64,000 nt of DNA from Prorocentrum cordatum (Eukaryota > Sar > Dinophyceae > Prorocentrales > Prorocentraceae). Under the pieces are notes generated by a model that saw only the letters and a program-made list of their open reading frames with translations, was not told where the DNA came from and did not search any database. The stretch is from the NCBI GenBank assembly GCA_963575745.1, contig CAUYUJ010019593.1, forward strand, positions 287,873 to 351,872, read 5' to 3'. Shown piece after piece: positions 21,904 through 32,159 of the stretch. The translations under genes were made by a program, and so were the position numbers. Within the stretch, counting starts at the first letter, position 1. Every line of letters begins with the position of its first letter.

Positions 21904-23180
21904 CTACCGCGGGCGCGCGGTGGCCTGGCGACTCAGGTTGTAGCCGTAGTTGTTGTAGGTGGAGAACTTGGAGGCGTAGTGGGCAGAGGGCTCGCACTCG
22001 CTTGACTTGCTGGAGTCGCACTCGTAGGAGTCGCCATCCAGCCCAGTATGCGACCAGTCGGACTCGAAGCGCAGATCTTCAGAATAGCCGAGGCACTTGG
22101 CGAAGTCGTACATGTCGCTTACCGTGTCACAATCGCACGCACCGAACACTCCCAGCATGTCCATCATGCCGCCCTCGAGAAGCCACTGCTGGTCGTCGGG
22201 CAACTTCGAGTCAGAGTCCACGGAGGGCTTCATCACGGCATCGGCCATCTCATCGGAGAACTCGCTTGGTGACGACGCTTGAGCAGGCCAATCAACACAC
22301 TCTGCAGCATCTGTACTCCATATCAGGTCGAGCACGAAAAACGGAAGTCGTTCAAGGAGTGGCCGACAGACGGGCCGATAGTACCGAGCTCGATCATCTG
22401 GCTGGAAATGTTCTGCACGTCGGCGGAGCCCACGAACTCGCTGATCATCGTCTGCTTGACGGTGTTGAGGGAGGAGAGCTCTTGCCTGTGTCCTTCCTGG
22501 CGTGCAAGCAGTGTCTGCAACTGACTCTCGATAATGAGCCACTTGGACTTGGACGAGTCGATGAGGGGGTACAAGCATTGCACGTCGAAGGAGGCGGGCG
22601 CGTTCGACAACGCGGCGTCGGCGTCCACAGGCGTGGCAAGAGTAGGACTGAGGAGCAGATTGGCATCCGTGTGGATCATGTCGGACTCGCCCTTGGCGGT
22701 GAGCTGGTCCCTGACGTAGGCGATCTGGTGCTCGGCGGAGGTAGCAGTCTCGTCCTTGGCGGTGAGCTGGTCGCGGGCGTTGTCGCTCTGGAGGTCGGCG
22801 GTGGAGGCAGTCTCGGACTTGTGGATGATGGCCATGGCGTCGTTCATCAGCGAAGCCTGCTGGGTGCCCAGCTGGTCCGCGATGGTGGCGAACTGGTGCT
22901 CGGCCGCGGAAGTGACGTCGGCCAATTCCTGCTTGAACTCGGAGTTTTGGTTCTGGAGCTTCTTAAGGAGGCAGTCGATAGAGCGTTGGTCATCTCGCCG
23001 TAGCTTTTCCCTCTCGGCAAGCGCGTACTCCAGCGTCTCGAGCTTCACATGGAGGAAACCGAATGAAGCACAGCATCATCGCGTGGGCGACCATCGCCAG
23101 ATATCACCTCTGCCAAGGAGATGGTATCCAGGGAGCTGACCTTGTCGGTGTTCACTTTCTTGTGGGCCGGCGGTGCGCCA
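21904..23180 (-). CDS. multi-exon coiled-coil protein
   Basis: The best-supported gene of the window. The last exon is 21904-22301, ending at TAG 21904-21906. A predicted intron 22302-22384 starts GTACTATC and ends GCTGCAG. The middle exon is 22385-23042. A predicted intron 23043-23107 starts GTGATATC and ends TGTGAAG. Both introns join frames exactly (MIEL to ECVDW; ISLAE to LETLEYA). The exon upstream of 23107 contains NTDKVSSLDTISLAE. The middle exon is helical and charged (AEREKLRRDDQRSIDCLLKK, QNSEFKQELADV) with three related segments ending in the ADQLGTQQ, ARDQLTAKDE and VRDQLTAKGE words, typical of a coiled coil. The C-terminal exon is acidic and Ser/Tyr-rich (DCDTVSDMYDFAKCLGYSED) and ends in an Arg/Pro tail. 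No family is recognised; a structural or scaffold role is possible. The start is unknown, further upstream. Confidence 0.75.
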
Positions 23181-23580
23181 GAAGCCGACGAGGCAGCCAC
23201 CGGTGAAGCAGCAGGCTCATCAGCACGCGCTTCCTGTAGGCGACCAGCTTGATGCTTGGCTCTATTGGCATCTCGATGATCTCGGAGACGCTGACGAAGA
23301 AGCTCGGGAGGCAATTCCGCACCAGCAGCAACTCCGCGGGCGAAGTGATGAGGAGCAGGCGCATGACGATCATCGATGGCGTGAAGCCCCATGGAGTGAA
23401 TCGCCTTCGCCGCCGATTGCTTCAGGAAAAGTGGGACGGCAAGCCATCGTAGGCCAGGACCTGGAAGGGGTTGAAGAAAGCCACGTTCCTCCGCCCGAGC
23501 ATGGCGTGCCGCGCGGCTAGCCAAGGAGCGGCATCCAGGCATGAGATAAGACGGGAGGAGGCGCCAGCACTCGATGGTGC
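23152..23580 (-). CDS. probable upstream exon(s) of the coiled-coil gene, with in-frame TGA
   Basis: A minus-strand frame with strong third-position C/G covers about 23560-23180. It reads CLDAAPWLAARHAMLGRRN and VAFFNPFQVLAYDGLPSHFS, then TGA at 23422-23424, then SNRRRRRFTPWGFTPSM, MRLLLITSPAELLLVRNCLP and KLVAYRKRVLMSLLLHRWLP. The downstream exon of the coiled-coil gene is in another frame, so an intron must lie between about 23250 and 23150, but I could not fix its ends; an overlapping Ala/Pro-rich frame (EPAASPVAASSASGAPPAHK) could be exonic instead. The TGA could be a nonsense mutation, part of a very short intron, or a recoded codon. Confidence 0.48.
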
Positions 23581-23635
23581 ACGCTCGCAGCACACTAACG
23601 ATGGGGCATCGGTGGCTTGAGCCAGAATGGCTACG

Positions 23636-23742
23636 GAGGGGGAGGAGGAGGAGGAGGAGGAGGAGGAGGAGGAGGAGGAGGAGGAGGAGGAGGAGGAGGA
23701 GGAGGAGGAGGAGGAGGAGGAGGAGGAGGAGGAGGAGGCGAG
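23636..23742. repeat. (GGA)n microsatellite
   Basis: About 35 perfect GGA triplets on the plus strand. In the minus-strand frame of the adjacent gene it would read as a serine run (TCC). Confidence 0.95.
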
Positions 23743-23744
23743 AG

Positions 23745-24990
23745 TGGAGAGACCGAAAGGGGGCTCCAGGGAGTGGTCGGGAACGCTGCTCGTCTGGGCT
23801 CTCCTCCTGTGTACACGCATTCCTCCACTCTTGTGCACAGGTAGACATGCATCTTGGAGGCCTGGGTCCTCCTGCCTCTTGCCTTTGCGTGACTCGACTC
23901 TCGGCCTCAGTGCTGCAAGCTTCTGTGCGCTCGGCCTGCAGAACATTCCGTGCTCAACAAGACCCGGCATAACGGCAGCGCAGAGGAAATACAGGTGACA
24001 CGTAGAGTAGCCCGCAAGGGCTGAGGTGGGCACGACGGCAAGGCTCCCCCCCCTCCCGCACACACCACCACACCCCTAGCCTCACTCTTGTCCCTCCTCC
24101 TGAAGGAGGACGAGGGGGTGTGGGCAACTGACAAGGGGGTGCGGGCAGCGGCTGGGAGCTCTCCTCCTGGAGCCAAGTCTGGCCTCCTCCTCCACCTGCC
24201 TCCCTGCTCCTCCTCCTCTTCCTCCTCCTTCATCCATCCGCATCCTCCTTTTCCTGCTCCTCCTCCTCCTCGGCGTCCTCTTCCTCCTCGGCGTCCTCCT
24301 CGACCTCCTCCTCCTCCTCCTCCTCCTCTTTTTTGACTCCGCGGTCTGCGCCGCAGGCGCTAAACGTCGACGGCGTCCAAGGAAAAGGGGCAGCAGGCGC
24401 CGGCGCCGCCTAAAGCGGTCAGACAGCAGAGCGACGCGCGCGAGCCGAGGGCCAGAGGCAACGGGGGGCGCGAACCTAGAGAGGGAGGGAACAAGGGAGG
24501 AGCCAGGGGCGGAGAGGGACTGAGCGGAGCAGTGGCAGGGAGGAGCGCCAGACAGCGAAACGCAGAGGCCGAAGAGGAGGAAAGGCGGGGATAGCCAAGG
24601 CGCGGCAGGGCCCGAGCGGACGCGACCGCGACGCCCGACAAAGGGGCAGGAGCGACACCGCGAAACGACACGACGCGAGGACGACAGCGACAGCGACGAC
24701 GTCCGACGGCAGCGACGCGACAAAAGCGAGAGGACGAGAACGACGCGGACCCGCGCGGCGGCCCCAGGGCGACCCCAAAGGGCCGCAGACGGCACAACGA
24801 CGACGAAGGGCGAACCAGCAAGCATCCAAAGACAGGCTCGTCCCCGAGGGCAGCCAACAACAAGACGGAGACGAAACGGCGCGAGCACGACGATCCGACG
24901 ACGACCGCGGGCCAGCGAGCTGGAGGGAACCGCCCAGGTTCGCCCTCCCCCCCAGACTCCTCACTGCCAGACCAACTTCGCATAGGTGCA
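23745..24990. other. no certain gene; contains a TCC tract at 24186-24345
   Basis: A TCC/CTC tract occupies 24186-24345. 24360-24900 is very G/C-rich with a short-period CGACG composition, giving long Ser/Arg-rich frames on the minus strand without motifs. Nothing else is assigned. Confidence 0.4.
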
Positions 24991-25204
24991 ATACGGAGCT
25001 CAGCGCGCGCGAGGATGGATGGCGGCCACGCGTCGGGGGTCCCGTACCCCGCCCTCCGTGTGAAGGTGGCCCCCCCTGGGATGGAGCGCCCCCCAAGTCC
25101 CTCCAGTCCCTCCGCCCAGGAACCGTCGCGCGCTTTGGCGCCCAGGGTGCAACCCCCCAGACAATTTTTACAACGCTTCTGGGGGGTCCAAGGGGGTGTT
25201 CTGA

Positions 25205-25580
25205 CTATTTTTGGATACTCCTCCTGCAGAGGGACATGCCCGACTTCAGGATCGAGGGGGCGGGGGGCCGGCTCTGCGCGGATGTCGGTCGGAGGGCGCC
25301 ACCTGGCATGCCTCCGCAGCGAGGGGACAACGGGAGTTGGGTGGGCGCCGCCATCAGGAAAGGCGGGGGCGGCGCCGCGCCGGGCGCGGGGTCGCCCCCA
25401 GCATGACCCGGGGGCTCTTGCAACACCTGGAGGTCCAGCGAAGCCGGCTGTTCTGACAAATCTCCCAGTGACCTGGCGTCTGATAGCATCCTCATGGAGG
25501 GAGGCTTGGTCCCTATCGGGTCGCTCCCACCGGGGCCAGGTCCACGCGCAGGTCGCAGTCGATGATCGCCGTCTACGCCA
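25205..25580 (-). CDS. candidate exons downstream of the 26-kb gene
   Basis: Two minus-strand stretches show strong third-position C/G. The first, about 25572-25530, reads AIIDCDLRVDLAP; it is preceded by a TAG that could be an acceptor (CTGGCGTAG) and followed by a possible donor (CCG then GTGGGAG). The second, 25495-25205, reads MRMLSDARSLGDLSEQPASL and a Pro/Ala-rich segment ending at a TAG at 25205-25207. The two are in different frames, consistent with an intron of about 40-50 bases between them. They may be the 3' end of the gene at 25.7-27.3 kb. No domain is assigned. Confidence 0.4.
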
Positions 25581-25679
25581 GAGGGGAAGGAATTGGGGGG
25601 GCACCCTGCGGCGGGCCTGACGACGGAGCCGTCAAGCCCGCGGAAGCGGGAAGAGGGGGGGTCGGGGGGAGGGGAGCAG

Positions 25680-26690
25680 ATCGAAGCCGCAACAGATGCT
25701 TTAAATCATGAGGGGAGCGCGGGATACTTCAGGGGAGGTCGGAGGAGGCACGGACGGATGTTCTGGTCGCTTGCCGCGTGGGGCGGACGGCGGGCGCGGA
25801 GACTGGAAGGCGGGGGCGCCCCGCGCCTTCTTGGGCGCGGGTCCTGCTCCCCCGTAGAAGCACGCCATCTTCTCGACTCCTCAGGCATCGATCAGATTTA
25901 TGGGGATATCGGCCAGCGGGGTGTCCGAGGCGACGGCCCATGTTGCTGGAAACGTGCGGGGAGGACGAGACCCACCGCCTAAAGGCAGCCTCCCGCTTCT
26001 TGTCCGAACTGAGGAAGCGCAGGATGGTCTGCCGGGACTGCGCAGGGGTGATTTGCCCAGCAAATTTGGGCGCGGCGCTCAAGAGGTGGCTAGCCTGTGC
26101 TGGCGGCGCGGGGGATGGATCAGGGGCAGGGGCATCAGCCGCCCGTGGCGTAGCTCTTGTTGGCCGCACAGGGGTGTAAGGATTTTACCAATATGGGCTG
26201 GCCCCGTCCAGCGAGGGGGCGGCGTGTCACGTGGTGACGTGTTCAGAATTGGAAGAGGCGCAGCTCTGGTCGCTCGCGGGTTGGAGGTGTGGGTCGAGCC
26301 CACACGAGGGGGGACGTAGCCACTGTGGGCGCGGGCTGTCGAGGAGCGCTGGCGGGTTGGTGCCCGTACCCGGCGCCCAGCGATTGGCGTGGCGGGGGGC
26401 CGGGATCCATTTTGCATAGGTCAAACCACGAGGGGAAACAGCGGGGCGGACGTGCGGCCACGCGCGGTGCTGCCCGTGGGCGGGCCCCCCGCTCCCTCGC
26501 CCCGAGCACGGGCTTGTGGGGGGCCAGGAGGGGGAATGTCCCACACGTGCGCGCCTCCAGGAACACCTGCAGCACACGATTGCCTTCGGCGCTGGTGCGC
26601 AGAGGCAGGTGGGTCTCGTTGATGGACAGAAGGGGCCTCGGAGGCAGAGGCCGCGGCACCCTCCTCGGTAGGGAGGGTGCGCTGACATGC
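25680..26690 (-). CDS. multi-exon gene, unknown product, with in-frame TGA
   Basis: Minus-strand segments with clear codon bias follow one another. About 26650-26455 reads LLSINETHLPLRTSAEGNRV and LQVFLEARTCGTFPLLAPHK. About 26420-26270 reads KMDPGPPPRQSLGAGYG. About 26160-25935 reads PKFAGQITPAQSRQTILRFL and SSDKKREAAFRRWVSSSPHV. About 25930-25700, in another frame, reads VASDTPLADIPINLIDA, then TGA at 25881-25883, then GVEKMACFYGGAGPAPKKAR and a Pro-rich tail. Further upstream, 27270-27090 reads a biased ALRKLAASGAMGGAGG, suggesting the 5' exon lies beyond the CTC tract at 26690-27110. The fold is not recognised. The TGA may instead be the true stop, with the MACFYGG segment starting another product. 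Confidence 0.5.
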
Positions 26691-27110
26691 TGCTGCTGCT
26701 GCTGCTGCTGCTCCTCCTCCTCCTCCTCCTCGACGTCTTCCGTTCCCTGCCCCCATCTCCTCCTCCTCCTTCTCCTCCTCCTCCTCCTCCTCCTCCTCCT
26801 CCTCCTCCTCCTCCTCCTCCTCCTCCTCCTCCTCCTCCTCCTCCTCCTCCTCCTCCTCCTCCTCCTCCTCCTCCTCCTCCTCCTCCTCCTCCTCCTCCTC
26901 CCCTCCTCTCCTCCTCCTCCTCCTCCTCCTCCTCCTCCTCCTCCTCCTCCTCCTCCTCCTCCTCCTCCTCCTCCTCCCCTCCTCCTCCTCCTCCTCCTCC
27001 TCCTCCTCCTCCCTCCTCCTCCTCCTCCTCCTCCTCCTCCTCCTCCTCCTCCTCCTCCCTCCTCCCCCCTCCTCCTCCTCCTCCCCTTTCTCCCCCCGCT
27101 CTCCTCCTCC
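26690..27110. repeat. (CTC)n tract, about 400 bp
   Basis: A CTG run at 26690-26710 leads into CTC/TCC triplets that continue with few interruptions to about 27110; this is the longest triplet tract in the window. It appears to lie between exons of the minus-strand gene, so it may be intronic or encode a Glu/Gly/Arg run. Confidence 0.95.
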
Positions 27111-27329
27111 CCCGGCCCCCTCCTCGTCCCTCCTGCGCCCCCCATGGCCCCGGACGCCGCGAGCTTCCGCAGCGCGGGCCCCGGTCCATCCCAGGGGCCG
27201 GCCCCCGCTCGTCCCTTGCGGTGTTTTCTGGACGGGCCCGCGGGGCCTCGCGGGGCCCCCCCCCCAGAGGCCGAACGCTGCCTCCCCAAAATCGGGGACG
27301 GAAAAGAGGGGGGTGATGACTAGGGGGGG

Positions 27330-28060
27330 GGTGGATACCATGGCGGGGGCCATGATATTTCCCCAGATTTCACGGCGCCTCTTCTTATTTCATTACGTCC
27401 CTGGCCCCCCCGCTGGGCCGCGCACATGCCGCTGGTCATGATTTGCACCCCCCCCTCTTGGACACCCCCCTCTTTGCCGCCCCCGACAAAAGCCTGCCGC
27501 AATGAATCTCTCAACTGCGAGAGCCCATCTGGAGGAGGCACGAAACCAAGCGTAACCTTGATAGCACAACCACGCTTACTGATACTGTAAAATGAAAACG
27601 ATGGAGCCTCACTTATGCGAATGATACGTAAGAGAAGACAAGCCAGCAGTCTGTCATGTAACATCGGGCATGTCTGTCTGTCAATCTCTACTGAGACTAG
27701 CGGGCAACATCCGTAAAGGAGCGACTAAAACATATTGTGGCGAACGTTCAATGATGCTATGCTTTGACAGGTCACAGAAGTAATCCGCCACCGTACCTAC
27801 AGCACGTAGTGGAATGTCCCAAGGCTCACGCAGTCCTGAAACATTCAGACTTGTAGGGTTTCAAAAATTGTTACTTCGCCGCTGCGAAAGTTAGGGCAAA
27901 ATGCAACGTCACCCGCTCGTCAGCGGGGTCCCAGTGAAACGTTGTCAGTGGCGTTGCGCCCGCGACTAGAGAGAAGACGTCAAATGGGCCCTTTAAACCG
28001 CGGGGCTCCAGTACAATGTTCTGTTCAAGCATTGGTTTGCTCAAATCTCGGGCGGGACCG
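27330..28060. other. no recognised gene; less GC-rich
   Basis: 27480-27940 is markedly less GC-rich than the flanks and closed in all frames. No RNA gene signature was recognised. Confidence 0.4.
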
Positions 28061-28064
28061 CTCT

Positions 28065-28710
28065 TTAGAATTCAAGCCCAATGGATTCGAATCCAGTCGA
28101 GATCGATTTTTGGAGGAAATCTTGGGCGGGGGTGCCATTTCGAAATCGAACCCGAAACATTCGAAATCGTTCGAAACGGTTCCCTGAAGGAAATCCCAAA
28201 CGAAACCATACTTCCGAAATCCCTGGTCAGACATTTACAATTTCAAATGGCAGACAGTGTGGCCATTTCGAAACGACGGTTTCGGGGTTCGACTTCGACA
28301 TGGCGCTTTCGCCCAAGCCTTCCTTCGAACTAGAATTTGAAACCTTCCTGGTTCGGGACTTCCTCCAAGACATAATTCCGAGCCTTTCAAGTTCGGTTTC
28401 GAAATGGCGCTCCCGCCCGGGACTTCCCGAATCATGGAATTCGAAACCCTTGTGGCTCGATTTCGAAATTGCGCTCCCGCCCCAGACTTCCTTGACAACA
28501 GAGGTCGGCACTTCTTCAGCTTGATTTCGAAATGGCGCTCCCGCCCAGGAGTTCCTCCAACACAGAATTCGAAACCTTTCGGGCTCGACATCGAAATGGC
28601 GCTCCCGCCCAAAATTTCCTCCAAACTAGAATTCGAAACCTTTCTTGTTCGATTTCGGAATGGTGCTCCCGCCCAAGACTTCCTCCAATACAGAAGTCGG
28701 AACCTATCCG
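28065..28710. repeat. 64-bp tandem repeat
   Basis: GAAATGGCGCTCCCGCC-like words occur at 28401, 28465, 28529, 28593 and 28657, spacing exactly 64, each followed by a CTTCCTCCA and an AATTCGAAACC word. More diverged units extend back to about 28065. The period is not a multiple of three, so the repeated peptides in every frame are artefacts. Confidence 0.9.
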
Positions 28711-29080
28711 GTGCAGGACCGAGGCTCTGTTTCCCCGCGCGGTTTTCTCCAAAGCAGGCCGCCCGCAAGGGGCGTGAAGATATTCTTCGTCGTTGCACCA
28801 TCCGATGCGCAGGGAAGGCGGAATACGCGTTTCTTCCAAGTTACCGCCCCGTGGACATGTGAACGCTTCATGGCATGCATGACCGTGGGGGCTTCGGCGA
28901 CATGCATTCCCCAGCCTACAATTCTTGACGCTTTGCGCACCCCCTGGGCCATGCGCAACGCTCCCCAAGCGTGTTGCCTTGATAAAGAGATTGCAGCAAC
29001 GTGCCGTCCAGGACTGAACCGCATACCGATGTATGCGTTCGCAACTCTTCCCACGAAGGAAAGGGAAGACGAAGGGGCAT
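28711..29080. other. no recognised gene
   Basis: Ordinary composition with no domain; short open frames only. Confidence 0.35.
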
Positions 29081-29084
29081 CGTT

Positions 29085-29815
29085 TACTTATGATGATGAT
29101 GATGAGGAGGAGGCGGAGGAGGGGAGGATGAGGAGGAGGAGGAAGAGGAGGAGGGGGAGGAGGAGGAGGAGGAAGAGGTGGAGGAAGATGAAGAGGCATA
29201 TGACGATGAGGCGGGGCATGAGGAGAAGGAAGAAGAGGAGGGGGAGGGAAGGAAACTAGGGCGGGCAGAAGGAAGAAGGAGGACGGGTGGATTGAGGAAG
29301 GAGGGGGGACGTGTGAAGGCTGATCGGGGAGGGAGGGATGGGCGGAGTTGATGAGGGAGAGAGGGGGGTTCTGACGGAGAGAGGAATGAAGAAAGGCGGA
29401 TGCATGGAGGGATCGGGGGAGGCGGGCAGGAGTGACAAAACACGGGGAGACGAGGAAGCAGGGGCGGTGCAGGAGGGATGATGGGAAGAGGGATGGAGGG
29501 AGTAAGGAGAGAAGCAGTCAAGAAACCCAGGTGGGTGGATGGGTCGGGGGATGGAGGGAAAACAGATGAGAGGATGAAGGATGAAGGATGACGGACGGAA
29601 GGAGGAAAAAAGTAGGAGGGACGAACTTATGGCTGGATGGATTCCGGGATGGAGGGAGGGAGGGAGGATGGAGGGAGGGAGTGAAGATGAATTGACGGGT
29701 GGAGGGATCCAGGGATGAAAGGGGGTGGAGGGAGGAAGGATTGAGAGAAAAGGTAGCAAGTTGTGCAACGATAAACGGGGGAGGGAGGGTCGACAGATGA
29801 AGAGCGTTAGGGTGG
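29085..29815. repeat. (GAT)n-(GGA)n tract followed by a polypurine tract
   Basis: GATGATGATG starts at 29088, GGA triplets continue to about 29190, and G/A-rich sequence with GGAGGGAGGGAGG blocks continues to about 29815. Over 700 bases are strongly purine-biased on the plus strand. Confidence 0.88.
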
Positions 29816-29864
29816 TGGGATTCACTGGCGACGGGTGATTGGAGGCGGCTGGGTACGGTGGTGC

Positions 29865-30065
29865 TCAAGCGTTTCTTGGCTCAGACAATCATGATTGCGT
29901 ACTGCTGCCTGCGAGGAGTGGCGTTCGCTGGCAATTTGATACCGCAGGCGGCGGGGTGCTGACAGCCCTGGTGGTGCTCAGGTGCTGACTGATTGGCTCA
30001 AGCACTCCTTCTTGCGCACTGCTGCTTGTCAGGAGTGGTGTCAGTGGAACTCTGGTCCCACGGGC
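29865..30065. repeat. imperfect direct duplication, about 120 bp
   Basis: TTGGCTCAGACAATCATGAT...GTACTGCTGCCTGCGAGGAGTGG at 29875 is echoed by TTGGCTCAAGCACTCC...GCACTGCTGCTTGTCAGGAGTGG at 29992. Two units. Confidence 0.6.
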
Positions 30066-30169
30066 TCTATGGTAGCTTATGGGACAGCCATTCGGGCCGC
30101 ACGAGCGGGCACGTTCGGCAGGAAGCCAATCAACGATGCAGCCAACAGGGGCACAGGCCGCCTGTCGTA

Positions 30170-30290
30170 GGCGCGGTCTCCAGCGCGGCTCGCAGACTCT
30201 GGTCGCGAGCTCTGGTCGCGGACGCCAGTCGCGAGTGCGGGTCGGTTGTGCGAGCCGCGGGCGCGTGTCGTAGGCACGGGTCGCTTTCGC
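30170..30290. repeat. short GTCGCGAG/GTCGCGGAC minisatellite
   Basis: The words CTGGTCGCGAGCTC, TGGTCGCGGACGC, AGTCGCGAGTGCGGG and GTCGTAGGCACGGGTCG recur at about 12-20 bp spacing. No gene is seen between 30065 and 30600. Confidence 0.5.
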
Positions 30291-30609
30291 TTTCGGGATA
30301 CCACGCCGCAAGGTGCACCTTGCTTTCCCTGCTGACAGTCATTCGGCCGACGAGCCGTAACGCGGGTTGGGTGGCTGACAGCCCCGGGCTTCCATAAGGA
30401 GCATCAACTGGGAGCCAAAACTATACCCACACCGTGTCATCTTGTTTTGGCGTTATTATCGTAAGGCTTAGAAGGGTGAATACGGTCCTCTGGTCCTCCT
30501 TCCCCTTCCTCTCCCCTCGTTGGAACCTTCGTTCTGGGCTGTCTTGGTGGAAGCACGAAGCGGGTCAAACCTGTCGTGGCGCCGATGCGAAAGCCCGAAC
30601 CACCGTTTT

Positions 30610-30715
30610 CACAAACATTTCCTGGGACTCCCCGGGATTTCCAGCGATTCCCCGGGATTCCCTGGGATCCCTGGGATTTCCGGGGATTCTTGGGATTCCT
30701 CGGGATTCCCCCGGC
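30610..30715. repeat. CCGGGATTCC minisatellite
   Basis: About nine copies of a 10-12 bp unit close to CCGGGATTCCC(T). It is not a telomere repeat of a known type. Confidence 0.8.
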
Positions 30716-30749
30716 GTGTCGCGCTTGTCCTCCTGTAGCACAGCCGGCT

Positions 30750-31135
30750 AAACATGGGCCCAACGAGTGCCCAAAAGGGCAGAAGATGCCACTGTGAAGG
30801 CCCAAGAGTGCCCCGATACGCTCAAGATAGCCTCAACATGGCCCAAAGAGGCCCCGAAGAGGTCCCGAGAGTGTTTCAAGAGGCGTCGCAAGATGGTCCC
30901 AAAAGGCACAAACCATTAATTTGCCTTATATATATATATATATAGATCGTTTCTAATATTCTCAGCTCTTTCCGACGCTCCAAGACGGCCCACGAGGCCC
31001 CCAAGACCACCCCAAAACTGCCTCAGATGCCCCCCCTAAGATACCCCCAAGAGGGGCCCAGGACGGCCCAAGAGGCCCCGAAGACGGCCCCGAGAGGGGG
31101 TCCAGGTGGGAAGACTCCCAAGAGGCTCCCAAGAC
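30750..31135. repeat. AAGACGGCC/AAGAGGCC minisatellite, two blocks
   Basis: Block one (30750-30910) has CCCAAAAGGGCAGAAG and CCCCGAAGAGGTCCCGAGAG words; block two (30965-31135) has CCAAGACGGCCCACGAGGCC and similar. They are separated by a TATATA run at 30929-30944. The basic unit is about 9-12 bases. Block two begins TCCGACGCTCCAAGACGG, as does the array at 33355. Confidence 0.8.
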
Positions 31136-31149
31136 CGTGAGAACTCTGA

Positions 31150-31190
31150 ACCACAACCCAGGCACGGTGGCGGGATGGGCCGAAGGCCAC
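31150..31190. repeat. dispersed 40-mer closing an AAGAGGCC array, copy 1
   Basis: CCACAACCCAGGCACGGTGG and the following GCGGGATGGGCCG-AGGCCA recur almost exactly at 33662-33701. In both places the word directly follows an AAGAGGCC-type array, so it looks like the conserved right end of a composite repeat. Confidence 0.75.
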
Positions 31191-31429
31191 TGGCAAATTT
31201 TACGACTAGCAAGGTGGATACTAGTGGTACTAGCCATGACAGGTATACTAGCAATACTCGTCTTACTCTCGTGAGCACCCAGCAAACTAGCACTACTAGT
31301 ATTGCCACTCATGAGCCGAACACTGGCACTTGTCATGTCTATCTAAAGAGATTACACCCAACAAAAACCCCAATCAATGGATGGTTTTCGCTGAGGAGAT
31401 TGACCTGGGGAGCGCTTGCACTCCCCAAA

Positions 31430-31690
31430 TCGATCCTCCTCTTGGAACTCGGGAGTCCGGGAACCCAGAACCCACCGAAATCGGCCTGGAACCAATAACG
31501 GGGACCCCGGGAACCCGGAACCGAGAATCCGGAAATCCCACCGAAATCGGCCTGGAACCCAGAACCCACCGAAATCGGCCTGGAACCCACCGAAATCGGC
31601 CTGGAACCCGGAACCCACCGGGAATTCGGCGGAACCCACTGATATCGGCCTGGAACCTGGAACTGGGAATCCTGGAATCCAGCCTGCCAC
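31430..31690. repeat. CCGAAATCGGCCTGGAACC minisatellite
   Basis: CCCACCGAAATCGGCCTGG occurs about six times between 31470 and 31660 at spacings of roughly 24-45, joined by GAACCCGGAACC-like words. The core GAAATCGGCC is partly palindromic. Confidence 0.8.
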
Positions 31691-31869
31691 CAGCATCGGC
31701 GGGAAACTTTCGCCAGACCTTTCAACTTCCGCTGGGACCCCTTCAGTGCAAGCACTGATTGGGGAATCCAGTCGGGACGTTGACCTAAGGAACCCTGAAC
31801 AAGGAACGAGGCCCCTTTTTTTCCCATCAGTTAAAGTTCGATGTCCCGTCGAAAACCTAAGGACTACCT

Positions 31870-32150
31870 AGGGCAAACTGTGAAACAATCAGGGAACACG
31901 GAGCCCCTCCCCAACGAAAAGGGCTCCTTCTCCAGCGCCCCGACTGTAGATCCACAGCGTACACGCCAAGACGCGCAGTGATGCGAGGAGCGCGCAAGAG
32001 GGGCTGCACGGGGCGGCGGCGCTCCCCCAGCCGCGAGGTGCGGCCACCAGAGCTCCAGGTCTCTGGAGACCGCCTCCTCCGCGTGGTTCGCGTCCACGTA
32101 CACGAACGTCGGCGGGGCGGGGGCCGTGACGCCTCCCCCCGCGCCCGGGG
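31870..32150 (-). pseudogene. methyltransferase-like exon (class I SAM type), damaged or spliced
   Basis: One minus-strand frame with strong codon bias reads APPTFVYVDANHAEEAVSRD followed by LELWWPHLAAGG. The pattern F-V/I-Y/F-x-D-A-x-H-x-x-E-A-V...D-L-x-x-W-W-P-x-L...G-G is the end of the Rossmann core in small-molecule SAM methyltransferases of the Methyltransf_24 type, where the acidic residue of D-A-x-H takes part in metal or substrate binding. After the G-G the same frame degrades; an LGVYAVD word in another frame about 50 codons later fits the next conserved helix, suggesting a frameshift or short intron. N-terminal motifs were not found upstream, which is repeats. Confidence 0.5.
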
Positions 32151-32159
32151 AGCAGGCTC

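Noticed and set aside
24082-24890. Minus-strand frame of 268 codons
   Set aside because: Ser/Arg/Pro-rich with no third-position bias; explained by CGACG/TCC composition.
26227-27353. Long open frames of 310-350 codons across the CTC tract
   Set aside because: All six frames are open because of the triplet repeat; only the flanking biased segments are kept.
27480-27940. Possible tRNA or other RNA gene in the AT-richer stretch
   Set aside because: No GGTTCGANTCC-type box B with a matching acceptor stem was found here or elsewhere by eye; a covariance search would be needed to exclude it.
29990-30001. TTGGCTCAAG, matching the end of the dinoflagellate spliced leader
   Set aside because: Only ten bases match, there is no upstream CCGTAGCCATT-like part or donor-bearing SL RNA body, and the word lies in a local duplication whose other copy reads TTGGCTCAGA.
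30610-30715. Telomere-like repeat
   Set aside because: CCGGGATTCC is not a TTTAGGG-type unit and the array is short and internal.
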